The position numbers were made by a program, and so were the translations under genes. This document shows positions 26,688-34,491 of a DNA stretch of 64,000 bases, one piece after another. How positions within the stretch are numbered: position 1 is the first letter of the stretch; the number at the start of each line of letters is the position of its first letter. The stretch is from JBDHAC01 sp039589195 (GTDB lineage Bacteria > Gemmatimonadota > Gemmatimonadetes > Palauibacterales > Palauibacteraceae). The notes beneath the pieces are model-generated. The model had not been told where the DNA came from and made no database searches. It saw only the letters and a program-made list of their open reading frames with translations. The stretch covers positions 13,926-77,925 of the forward strand of contig JBDHHV010000017.1 in the NCBI GenBank assembly GCA_039589195.1. Direction: 5' to 3'.

Positions 26688-26780
26688 CAGCCCTTCCCAC
26701 CTGTTCGACAAGCGCACATCGAGAACGACCACGGCGCCGACTCGAAGGAGTCCCGTCACACCCGAGAGTTCTCTGTGGGC

Positions 26781-26810
26781 TTGACATGCAACCGTACGGT
26801 TGCATATTAT
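26781..26810 (+). promoter_or_regulatory. promoter with 20-bp palindromic operator for the ArsR-SRPBCC pair
   Basis: A consensus -35 (TTGACA, 26781-26786) and a -10 (TATTAT, 26805-26810) are 18 bases apart. The spacer is the perfect palindrome TGCAACCGTACGGTTGCA (26787-26804), extending to 20 bases with one flank each side. The ATG at 26817 is only six bases past the -10, so the transcript should start at or next to the start codon. The encoded ArsR-type regulator is the obvious ligand. Confidence 0.85.
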
Positions 26811-26816
26811 CCCGTC

Positions 26817-27125
26817 ATGACGACGCTCTTCGATGCGGTGGCGGATCCGACCAGACGGCGAATCCTCGAGCGACTGCGGACCTCCGGTCCTTTGTCCTTG
26901 AGCGAGATCGCCGAGGATTTCCCGATCACGCGTCAGGCCATCACGAAGCACCTCGACGCCCTCGCGGCGTGCGGGTTGGTGCGAACGACCCATGTCGGCC
27001 GAGAGCGCATCCACGAGTTGGATCCGCAGCCTCTTCGCGAGATGGAGGAGTGGCTCGCGCCGTACGCCGCCGAATGGGATCGGCGTCTGGACCGGCTGCA
27101 CAGGCACCTGGAGGGAGATCGATGA
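26817..27125 (+). CDS. ArsR/SmtB-type winged-helix repressor, SRPBCC-linked
   Basis: 102 residues from the ATG at 26817. Fold: LFDAVADPTRRRILERL, LSLSEIAEDFPITRQAITKHLDAL (recognition helix) and LVRTTHVGRERIHELDPQPL (wing), then a helical EEWLAPYAAEWDRRLDRLHRHL tail. The metal-site cysteines of classic ArsR are absent, as in the subgroup paired with START/AHSA1 proteins, which respond to unknown organic ligands. No leader or ribosome binding site fits between promoter and ATG, so translation is probably leaderless. Its stop overlaps the SRPBCC start by four bases. Autorepression through the palindrome is inferred from position. Confidence 0.9.
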   Translation: MTTLFDAVADPTRRRILERLRTSGPLSLSEIAEDFPITRQAITKHLDALAACGLVRTTHVGRERIHELDPQPLREMEEWLAPYAAEWDRRLDRLHRHLEGDR

Positions 27126-27535
27126 CCGGTACCGTCGAGAAGACACTGAAGTTTGCCGCTTCGCCCGAGCGTGTGTGGCGAGCGATCACCGACCCGGATG
27201 AGCTGTCCCGCTGGTTTCCCGATCGCGTGGACGGTGGAGAGCTTCAGCCAGGCATGGAAGGGGGCTGGTTCTGGGAGAAGCACGGTCGGTACGCGTTCCG
27301 GGTCGAGATCATGGAGCCCCCCAGGAGGCTCGTATGGCGATGGGCGCGCGACGCCGATACCGCCCTCGAGGACGGGGTGACGACGACGGTCGAATGGGTC
27401 CTCGAGCCCGCGCCCGACGGTGGCACGGTGCTCAGGCTGTGCGAGAGCGGGTTCGCCCTGAAGAAGGATCGCGATGTGAACGACGGGGGGTGGGACGCCG
27501 AGCTGAAAGAGCTGGTTGCCCTTCTCGGCAGCTGA
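27122..27535 (+). CDS. SRPBCC / AHSA1-like ligand-binding domain protein
   Basis: 137 residues; the ATG at 27122 overlaps the regulator's stop (ATGA). Typical START-like features: VEKTLKFAASPERVWRAITDPDELSRWFPD at the N-terminus, GGWFWEKHGRYAFRVEIMEPPRRLVWRW in the middle, and VEWVLEPAPDGGTVLRLCESGF near the end. These small helix-grip proteins bind hydrophobic ligands in a deep cavity. In such pairs the SRPBCC protein and the ArsR-type regulator are always coexpressed, but the ligand is not known. Single-domain and cytosolic. A terminator serving the convergent cold-shock gene follows. Confidence 0.88.
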   Translation: MTGTVEKTLKFAASPERVWRAITDPDELSRWFPDRVDGGELQPGMEGGWFWEKHGRYAFRVEIMEPPRRLVWRWARDADTALEDGVTTTVEWVLEPAPDGGTVLRLCESGFALKKDRDVNDGGWDAELKELVALLGS

Positions 27536-27564
27536 AGGCTCCCAGGAGGATCTCGGACTCGGCC

Positions 27565-27608
27565 AAAAAAGAAAGCGGGACCGCCCTCGATCGAGGGCGG
27601 TCCCGCTT
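27565..27608 (-). terminator. strong rho-independent terminator of the cold-shock gene
   Basis: A perfect 36-base inverted repeat (27573-27608, stem AAGCGGGACCGCCCTCGA) is followed on the minus strand by T-rich sequence (plus-strand A27565-27570). It also lies just past the convergent SRPBCC gene and could stop both transcripts. Confidence 0.9.
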
Positions 27609-27644
27609 GAGCGTCTATGTCAGACCGCTAGGGTCTTGGACGCC

Positions 27645-27851
27645 TCAGACCTTCCGGACGTTCTCGGCCGCAGGACCCTTCTGGCCCTGGACGACCTCGA
27701 GCTCCACACGGTCACCCTCGTTAAGGGTCTTGAAGCCCTCAGCCTGGATCGCCGAATGGTGGACGAAGACCTCGCCCTGGCCGTCATCGAGAGCGATGAA
27801 GCCATAACCCTTGGCGTCGCTAAACCACTTCACGGTTCCGTTGCTCGGCAT
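27645..27851 (-). CDS. cold-shock domain protein (CspA family)
   Basis: 68 residues from the ATG at 27851; TAGGAG lies seven bases upstream. A single OB-fold: GTVKWFSDAKGYGFI (RNP1 KGYGFI), EVFVHHSAI (RNP2) and FKTLNEGDRVELEV, ending in GPAAENVRKV. It binds single-stranded RNA/DNA and melts RNA structure, acting as an RNA chaperone in the cytosol. The ribosome binding site can pair with the upstream leader (see 27855-27892), suggesting structure-dependent translation. It is followed by a strong terminator, so transcribed alone. Confidence 0.95.
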   Translation of the reverse strand: MPSNGTVKWFSDAKGYGFIALDDGQGEVFVHHSAIQAEGFKTLNEGDRVELEVVQGQKGPAAENVRKV

Positions 27852-27854
27852 TGC

Positions 27855-27892
27855 CGTACTCCTACGTTCTTGGTGGTGTCGCCGGGAGTACG
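27855..27892 (-). promoter_or_regulatory. leader hairpin sequestering the csp ribosome binding site
   Basis: On the csp transcript, CGUACUCC (27892 to 27885) is perfectly complementary to GGAGUACG (27862 to 27855), with a 22-base loop. The second arm contains the GGAG ribosome binding site and ends three bases before the AUG. Pairing would block initiation. The rest of the 466-base gap (27852-28317) is csp leader and the upstream region of the M14 gene. It includes an A9 run near 28000 but no other gene that I can support. Confidence 0.6.
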
Positions 27893-28317
27893 GACCTGCC
27901 GTCACTACCGACTACAAACAGTCGCGGACCATTTGCCCCCGCGTTGGGCTTGCTGACCACCCCCATCCATGTGGACGGTGGGGCCGACGCTCGAGAGCCA
28001 AAAAAAAACGGGCCTGGTTTGCTCCCCAGATCCCGCCTTTCGTACGCTCCTGGACGCTGAGCGAAAAGATACTGTCAATCGGCGATCACGTCAATCCCGT
28101 GGCGAGCCGACATCCTGATAAGCCCAGTACCGGAGTGGGTTTCCTCTTCGGGTCACGGCACCCACCGCCAAGCCTCGCCGTCTACGGTGGAGCGTCGGGC
28201 CGAGCGATCACCCCTTGCCTGCGTCGCGCGCGGATTTCCACCTTCCGAGTGTCGCCCCCCGTCGGCGCGATGTGGCCCCCATCGCGCATCGAGCCGTTCT
28301 TTCGCGTCGAGCCGAAG

Positions 28318-31008
28318 ATGAGAAGATCGATGAAGAGCCTGCCGGTCGTTTTCCACACCGTGTCGCTCCTGATCACGCTGGTGTCGGTCCCGGGCGGTTT
28401 GAAGGCCCAATCCCGACCTGACGTCCCCTCACCCTCCGAGTTCCACGGCTACGATCTCGGAAGCCGATATACGATCACGGCGGCCCTGTACGATTACTAC
28501 CGGGTCCTGGCTCAGGGCAGCCCGCACATCGAGTACCTGGAGTATGGTCGGAGCATCCAGGGCCGCCCGCTGCCCATTCTGACCGTGTCGAGCGAGGCCA
28601 ATCTGGCCGATCGGGTAACGATTCTCGACGGGATACGTCGACTGACGCACGTAACGGCGGCTCTGCCCGAGTCAGAGCTCACCAGACTCGTGACCCGGAC
28701 ACCCGCAGTGGTCTGGATCTTCATCGTCGACACCGATGAAGAGGCCGGAGTCGAGGTGTTGCAGGAGGTGGCCTACGACCTGGCGACTCGAACGGATCCC
28801 GAAGCGCAGGCGATTCGCGACAACCTGCTCGTCGTTTTCGCCCCGCTTACGAATCCGGACTCTCATGCCCGCTACGTCACCTGGCACAAGCTCTACAACG
28901 TGGAGGGAGCCTCGACCGACCCCAACGCGGTGGAAAACTCGGCTCACTGGGGCATGAATACGGATGGGAACGCGTTCGGAATCGACGTGAACCGCGATTT
29001 CGGATGGTTCGTCACACCCGAGATGCGGGCGTTCGCCCAAGCGGTCACGGACTCGCGTCCGCAGCTCATGCTGGACGTGCACAGTGGACCGGACGTCATC
29101 TTCCTACCGCCGTTCCCCCGCCCGTATCATCCGCTGTGGCCCGCGCAGGCAGAGAGCTGGTGGGAGCGGGTGGCGGAGCGGGCGAGCGAGAATTTCGGCC
29201 GGCGCGGCTGGACGTTCAACAGCCGCCAGGGCTATGAGGGAGTGACGAGCGTCGGGTTCGGGCTCTCGTGGGGGATGCTCGGTGGGTCGGTCGCCAGCTT
29301 CCTGTACGAAACGTTTGGGGGCCGACCCGGCAAGACGCTGGCCTTCCATCGGAGTGATGGGACGATCGCCACCATGCGCATGGCCATGGATCGCCATGCG
29401 GAGGGCATCTGGTCGTTGCTGCAGGTGGCGTCCGACAACCGCGAGACCCTGCTGCGAGACGCGCACCGCGTCGTGGTGGAAGGTGTGGAGGCAGCCCGAG
29501 CGGGGACGGTGCGAGCGATAGCCCTCCCGGCCGCAGGGGGCGACCCCCACAAAGTGAGTCGGCTGGTGGACCGCCTCGGACTGCAGGGCGTGGCGGTGCG
29601 TCAGGCGACCGACCGCTTCACGGCCGTTGCGGCGTCATTTTTCGCGCTCGATCACCGGGCTCCCCGCCAGTTCGATGCCGGGACGTACGTGGTCGATCTC
29701 ACCCAACCGAGGGCTCGTCTCGCGCGTGCGCTCCTGGATCCGACAATCGACTATGGCGACCCCCAGGTCGAACTCCCGTTCGGCCGTCGAATGCCGTACT
29801 ACGACGTCACCTGGGGAGCCCTCCCCTACTTGTTCGGAGTGGAGGCGTACGCGCTTCGGGAGCTGCCTGCCGGTCTGACCGTCACGATGGGCAGCCGGGC
29901 CACGCCGGCCGGTGGCCTGCGGAGCCTGGCCCGGGCCGAGTCTCCGTACGCCTGGATACTCCCGGCCGGGCTCGAGTCATCCTACAGGATCGCGATCCGG
30001 CTGATGCGTGAGGGATTCCGATTGCGCGTCTTCCACGCTCCGTTCGAGGTGGGCGGCGAGACCTTCGCGAAGGGCACGTTCGCCGCGATCCGCCAGAGGA
30101 ACCCGGAGGGGCTCGCAGATCGGCTGTCCGAGTTGGTCGAGACGCTCGGGGGCACGGCGATCGAGGTCGCCGGTCCGTTCACGGACGCCGGCGTGGCGTT
30201 CGGCGACGAAAGCCGTCTCGTCGCGATCCGCCAACCACTCGTGGCCGTCGTCGCGGATTGGCCCGTGTCCCAAGACCACATCTTCGGAGGCATCCGAAGC
30301 GTTCTCGAGGGGGACTTCGGACTCGCCTTCAGCCCCGTGATGCTCGAGACGATCAACCAGGCGGATCTCTCCAAGTACACGGCAGTCGTATTGCCGCACG
30401 CGGGGATGGCCATCCGCGGCGGCCCCGGGTTCAGCGCCGGGTATGCCGGACGGCTCGATTTGGAGAACCTGCGCCGCTACGTACGGGCGGGGGGCACGCT
30501 GATCGCCGTCAAGGGCGCCGCGGCGGAGGTCTCGCGAGACTCGCTGCTGGGTGCGGGCGTGATGTTCGACGGGTGGGCTTCCGAGGCCAACGGGGCCGCG
30601 CTACGCGCCCGTTGGGAGACGGCGGGGCTCGACGACTTGGCGCTGGAAACGTCGTCAACTGTCGCCTGGCGGCCCGAGCTGCGACCGGTTGGCGCACCCC
30701 TCGTCGGTGTGGGGGTGCGAACGGATGAGTTCGCGGCACCGGGCGCGTATCCGGTGCTCCTGGACGCCGAGGCGGTCTCCGGGGTCGAGGTCCTGGCCCG
30801 CTACGGAGCCGACCCGAACGCCCTCGTCCTGGATGGCTTCGTCACGGATGCGGATCGTGAGAGGATCGCGGGGCGCCCTTTCCTCATCATTCGGCGCGTC
30901 GGCCAAGGCAGGGTCGTGTACCTGGCAGACGATCCGACGTACCGGGGCCAGTGGTACGGGCTCAACCTCCTGTTTCTCAACCTGCTGCTGTTCAGCCCGA
31001 CGGCGTGA
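28318..31008 (+). CDS. secreted M14 carboxypeptidase-like protein with altered zinc ligand
   Basis: 896 residues from the ATG at 28318 (28330 is equally possible), followed by a signal peptide (VVFHTVSLLITLVSVPGGLKAQ). The M14 domain covers ~45-400: IEYLEYGRSIQGRPL, NPDSHARYVTW, DVNRDFGWF and LMLDVHSGP (His255). At the place of the first zinc ligand it has Asp138 (VDTDE) where the related protein at the right end of this window has His (LHSTE); Glu141 is kept. The C-terminal ~450 residues include a class-I-amidotransferase-like segment (GTLIAVKGAAAEVS, GRVVYLADDP), as in other large M14 proteins. It could use another metal, cleave differently, or only bind peptides. Confidence 0.85.
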   Translation: MRRSMKSLPVVFHTVSLLITLVSVPGGLKAQSRPDVPSPSEFHGYDLGSRYTITAALYDYYRVLAQGSPHIEYLEYGRSIQGRPLPILTVSSEANLADRVTILDGIRRLTHVTAALPESELTRLVTRTPAVVWIFIVDTDEEAGVEVLQEVAYDLATRTDPEAQAIRDNLLVVFAPLTNPDSHARYVTWHKLYNVEGASTDPNAVENSAHWGMNTDGNAFGIDVNRDFGWFVTPEMRAFAQAVTDSRPQLMLDVHSGPDVIFLPPFPRPYHPLWPAQAESWWERVAERASENFGRRGWTFNSRQGYEGVTSVGFGLSWGMLGGSVASFLYETFGGRPGKTLAFHRSDGTIATMRMAMDRHAEGIWSLLQVASDNRETLLRDAHRVVVEGVEAARAGTVRAIALPAAGGDPHKVSRLVDRLGLQGVAVRQATDRFTAVAASFFALDHRAPRQFDAGTYVVDLTQPRARLARALLDPTIDYGDPQVELPFGRRMPYYDVTWGALPYLFGVEAYALRELPAGLTVTMGSRATPAGGLRSLARAESPYAWILPAGLESSYRIAIRLMREGFRLRVFHAPFEVGGETFAKGTFAAIRQRNPEGLADRLSELVETLGGTAIEVAGPFTDAGVAFGDESRLVAIRQPLVAVVADWPVSQDHIFGGIRSVLEGDFGLAFSPVMLETINQADLSKYTAVVLPHAGMAIRGGPGFSAGYAGRLDLENLRRYVRAGGTLIAVKGAAAEVSRDSLLGAGVMFDGWASEANGAALRARWETAGLDDLALETSSTVAWRPELRPVGAPLVGVGVRTDEFAAPGAYPVLLDAEAVSGVEVLARYGADPNALVLDGFVTDADRERIAGRPFLIIRRVGQGRVVYLADDPTYRGQWYGLNLLFLNLLLFSPTA

Positions 31009-31089
31009 CCGCATCTACCGCTCGGGGCGGCGCCACTCCCGGCTCTTCCAGCACGACATCGTCGGTCTCCAGCGCGAGCGCATCGGCGA

Positions 31090-31656
31090 TCAGCCTCCTT
31101 CCGGCATGGGGGGCTCGAGGTGCCCGAGCTGGACGAGCATGCTCAGGTTGTCCCACACCACGTGGATCTCCGTGATCATGCCACCCTCCAGCCGGAGGAT
31201 GCCGGCGAAATCGAGGTCCACTCGCTGTCCGGTCGCCGGAAAGGGACCGATCGGGCCATCCTGCGTACCCGAATAGTTCGCCCAGACCCCCACCAGGTCT
31301 CCCTCGGCTACGAGGAAGCGAATGTCCTGCATCGCATCGGGCACCCCCGTGAAGTCCTGCCGGAGCATGTCCTTGAACTGATCCAGGCTCCGCACCTCGA
31401 GGCCCGGCGTGGACGGGCTGTGGCGGACGACATCGGGCGACACGAGCTCGTCCAGGTCGTCGAACCGCCGTTCGTTCATCGCCGCCACGAAACGGCGTAC
31501 GACCTCCTTGTTCGCCGCCTCCTGGTCGGCTGCTGCATTCGCGGAGGCGCTTGCGGCCGCCTGCGACGTGTCCTGAGCCGGCGTGCACCCGACTCCCAGC
31601 CCCGCGATCAGGCCGAGTCGAAGGACGAAGGCCGGGAACTGCCGACGAATGCTCAT
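31090..31656 (-). CDS. SnoaL-like ester-cyclase family lipoprotein
   Basis: 188 residues from the ATG at 31656, seven bases after GAGGAG. A lipoprotein signal ends at Cys24 (AGLGVGC), then an Ala-rich linker. The SnoaL/NTF2-like domain (~45-180) contains EVVRRFVAAMNERRFDDLDELVSPDVVRHSP and LDQFKDMLRQDFTGVPDAMQDIRFLVAEGDLVGVW, the classic pattern of the polyketide-cyclase-like family. Members bind small hydrophobic ligands or catalyse cyclisation and hydrolysis; no specific substrate can be assigned. It converges on the M14 gene and sits 57 bases upstream of nothing cotranscribed, between two oppositely regulated large genes. Confidence 0.83.
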   Translation of the reverse strand: MSIRRQFPAFVLRLGLIAGLGVGCTPAQDTSQAAASASANAAADQEAANKEVVRRFVAAMNERRFDDLDELVSPDVVRHSPSTPGLEVRSLDQFKDMLRQDFTGVPDAMQDIRFLVAEGDLVGVWANYSGTQDGPIGPFPATGQRVDLDFAGILRLEGGMITEIHVVWDNLSMLVQLGHLEPPMPEGG

Positions 31657-31713
31657 AGTGCGACTCCTCTCGGATTCACGCGGCGTGACACCTCATGCGT
31701 ACCCGCAGCACAC

Positions 31714-33942
31714 CTAATAACGGAAGGCGTAGGAGAGCTTGATCAGCAACTGATTGGAGGAGAGCTCCCAGCGATCCGTCAGGTTCTCGACGTTGTGATT
31801 GTACACCACGAATAGGTCGCCGAGGGGACTGAACGTCCACCGGAGCCGGGTGTTGGCTCCCAGCTCGCGAGTGTCGTCATCGTATTGGACGAAGCCGCTG
31901 AACTCCAGGTCGGGCGAGAGGTTCAGCCTCAGGCGGCCCCCATACAGCTCCTGCGTGAAATCTCCCCCGGGCAGCGAGCCCGTGTTCCGGGTCATGTTCA
32001 GCTCGATCGTCGCGAGCGGAGTCGGGTTGATGTTCATCCGCAGCTCGAGCTGATCCAGACTGCCATCGTAGAACGGCCCGAACCACCAGGTGACCCGTCC
32101 GCTCACCTTCCGCTTGGATGCGATGTCCGCCTCCATCCGATAGCGGATGAAGTGGTACGAGCCGGGCGGGATGACCACTCCGTCAGCGATCTCGAACGGC
32201 TCGACCAGCCGCTCGCCCTCGGGGTTGAAGTTGAATTCGAACCGTTCGCCGCTCTCGAAGGTCCAGTTGATGGGGGCCGTGAAGATCCGATAGCTCTCCC
32301 AGTTCCCGTCCAGATCGAGGGTGAGGCTGGGGAAGAGCTCGTTCCGGATGAGCCGAAGCCACGACCAGCCGGGTCGCACGCTCCAGGTTGCGCGGGGGTT
32401 GATGTTCTGGATCCCACGACGCGGCACGAAGCCCAGCGAGGGATCGAAACCATCCCCGATGCGCTGATAGGTGAGCGCGACGTCCCAGGTATCGTTCGGG
32501 TAGTCGATCTTGGCGCCAAAGGCGGTCCGGTCACCCTCGAGTCCTTCTCGATCGGTGAGCAACCCCCACACTCCGACCAGAAGGTTCTTGTCACCGGCGA
32601 AGCGAGAGGTTTGGAACGTGAAGTCGGTGCCGACCAGATAGCTGCCCGGCGCCCCGGCGGGATCGCCGAACGTCGCCATCACGCCCGCGGTCGACTCCTG
32701 CAGCACGTTCTGCTGGATTCGTACCGCTCCCAGGGTGGTCGCGTCCCACAGGGTATCCACCGACCCGGTGTTCGTGACGAGGGCGCCGAAGTTCGTGTTG
32801 CCGCTACGCCCACTCAGCTTGCCGCCCACGCGGAGCGGCACTTCCTCGCCTTCGAGCAGCCCGATCCTTCGCGTGAAGAACGGAACGATGTTGGGACGGA
32901 ACCCGGCTGTGAGACCGATCCCGAAGTCGAAGATGTCGGCGCCCTCGAGGAAGAACGTTCGCTTTTCCGGGAAGAACTGGCTGAAGCGGGTGAGGTTGGT
33001 TTGGCGCGTGTCCACCTCGGTTTCGGCGAAGTCCGTGTTCACGGTCCCGATCGCCGTCACGTTCGGTCCTATCCGCTGCGCGAAGTCCAGGCTCGGATCC
33101 CACGTGCCGTCGGTATCGGAATCGGCATCCGGCTTCTCGAAACCGCCCACGAAGGAGGGTCGCACCGTCAGACCGATTCCGGTGCTGAAGACGGGCAGCT
33201 CGGTGATCCGCCCCGCACGGCTGGTCTGAGTGACCTTCGCGTCGCGGATCGGGCTCGCCCAGCGGCTGACCTCCTGCAACCGATCCGTGCGGCGCTCGAC
33301 ATTGAAACCCCACTCTCGCAGCCCGCGCCGGAAGGTCAGGCTCTGCATCGGAATACGAATCTCCGCAGACCAGCCCTGTTCGGTCCTTGCCGTCTTCGCC
33401 TTCCACACGGCGTCCCAGAGCTCGTCCTCTCCCTCACCACGGTTCGCGACCAGGGCATCGTAGCGCGCGCCACGAGGGTTCACGGCGAACACGTATCCGG
33501 ATCGCCCATCGAGGAAAGGATCGAGCACGATCTTCACGTGATCTTCGCTGCGGAGCTCGGGGTCGCGGACGAGCGAGTAGCTGACGACTCCGCTCGGATC
33601 CGGGTCGAAGGCCTCCACGCCGATGATCAGGGCGGTCGGGTCGGCGAGCAGTCGCACGCGAGTGCGCCCGACGAGGTCACCACCTTCGACGGGCTCGGTC
33701 ATGGTCAAACCGTCGATCAGCTCCGCCGCGAGCCACGCCGAGTCATCGAGGATGCCGTCCAGCCTCAGCGAGGCGTCCGCGGCACCGACGCGAACGGATG
33801 GAGTCCCGGTGTCCTGGGCGCTCAGGCACAGGGGAGAGGACAGCGCCGAGAGCCCGCTCAGGGCTATGAGGACCCAGCGTGATCGCGGCGTGGAGCCGGC
33901 GGTTCCCCGTGAGTGAACCGTAGTCCCGTGCGTGTGAGGCAT
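31714..33942 (-). CDS. DUF5916 family outer-membrane protein
   Basis: 742 residues from the ATG at 33942 (start uncertain, weak ribosome binding site), with a signal peptide (SRWVLIALSGLSALSSPLCLSAQ). A CBM9-like N-terminal domain (LRLDGILDDSAWLAAELIDG, RTRVRLLADPTALIIGVEAF) leads into DUF5916 (GTVNTDFAETEVDTRQTNLT, FFPEKRTFFLEG) and a long beta-barrel ending SYAFRY. It is a full-length relative of the truncated protein at the left edge, with the same FFPEKR block. These proteins often neighbour peptidases and TonB receptors, suggesting uptake or surface binding of polymers. Function unproven. Confidence 0.87.
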   Translation of the reverse strand: MPHTHGTTVHSRGTAGSTPRSRWVLIALSGLSALSSPLCLSAQDTGTPSVRVGAADASLRLDGILDDSAWLAAELIDGLTMTEPVEGGDLVGRTRVRLLADPTALIIGVEAFDPDPSGVVSYSLVRDPELRSEDHVKIVLDPFLDGRSGYVFAVNPRGARYDALVANRGEGEDELWDAVWKAKTARTEQGWSAEIRIPMQSLTFRRGLREWGFNVERRTDRLQEVSRWASPIRDAKVTQTSRAGRITELPVFSTGIGLTVRPSFVGGFEKPDADSDTDGTWDPSLDFAQRIGPNVTAIGTVNTDFAETEVDTRQTNLTRFSQFFPEKRTFFLEGADIFDFGIGLTAGFRPNIVPFFTRRIGLLEGEEVPLRVGGKLSGRSGNTNFGALVTNTGSVDTLWDATTLGAVRIQQNVLQESTAGVMATFGDPAGAPGSYLVGTDFTFQTSRFAGDKNLLVGVWGLLTDREGLEGDRTAFGAKIDYPNDTWDVALTYQRIGDGFDPSLGFVPRRGIQNINPRATWSVRPGWSWLRLIRNELFPSLTLDLDGNWESYRIFTAPINWTFESGERFEFNFNPEGERLVEPFEIADGVVIPPGSYHFIRYRMEADIASKRKVSGRVTWWFGPFYDGSLDQLELRMNINPTPLATIELNMTRNTGSLPGGDFTQELYGGRLRLNLSPDLEFSGFVQYDDDTRELGANTRLRWTFSPLGDLFVVYNHNVENLTDRWELSSNQLLIKLSYAFRY

Positions 33943-34047
33943 ACCTCGAGAGGATGCTGTGGCGTGAGTCGGCTCGTCAAACGCCACGCGTGTGGCCATA
34001 GTGAGGTGGGCGGGTGCCGCACCGCAGACAGGAAGACCGGAGGTCAG

Positions 34048-34374
34048 GTGACCGATTCCGCCGAGTGGCAGGTCCTGGACAATCGGGAGAGTGGCCGGTT
34101 CGAGATCACGATCCACGGCGAGACGGCCTACCTCGAGTACACGCGCGGGCCGCACCAGCTAGCCCTGATCCATACCGAGGTCCCGTCATCTCTCTCGGGC
34201 CGCGGGCTGGCGAGTCGACTGAACCGGTACGCGCTGGACCACGCACGGACCGAGGGCCTCCAGGTCACCGTCGCGTGTCCGTTCGCCCTCGGGTTCGTGG
34301 ACCGACACCCGGAGTACGCCGACTTGTTGAGCCGGCCGACCGGGCCCGCCGTCTCCGAGCCCCCCTGGATGTGA
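34048..34374 (+). CDS. small GCN5-related acetyltransferase (YjdJ / CG-type)
   Basis: 108 residues from the GTG at 34048, preceded by GGAGG. It matches the compact Acetyltransf_CG family: FEITIHGETAYLEYTRG, ALIHTEVPSSLSGRGLASRLNRYALDHA (acetyl-CoA loop GRGLAS), and VTVACPFALGFVDRHPEYADLL. The CPF-x(4)-I/V-x-RHPEY ending is diagnostic, with a cysteine near the active site. The substrate is unknown. It diverges from the DUF5916 gene, sharing ~105 bases of upstream sequence. Confidence 0.85.
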   Translation: MTDSAEWQVLDNRESGRFEITIHGETAYLEYTRGPHQLALIHTEVPSSLSGRGLASRLNRYALDHARTEGLQVTVACPFALGFVDRHPEYADLLSRPTGPAVSEPPWM

Positions 34375-34491
34375 GGCACGCGTCCGAAACCTGCCGGCGC
34401 GCGACTCCGTTCGAACCTAAGCGGGGCATGCAAGCGTCCCAGTCGGGATAGGCATCGCCACCGCGTCCTCGAACGCCAGGAGTCGACCCGC

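Noticed and set aside
27990..28020. A9 run next to a GC-rich stretch, possible terminator
   Set aside because: No convincing stem could be drawn, and no gene upstream on the minus strand needs it.
31885..33882. 665-residue plus-strand frame opposite the second DUF5916 gene
   Set aside because: Shadow frame; the opposite strand carries FFPEKR and barrel features.
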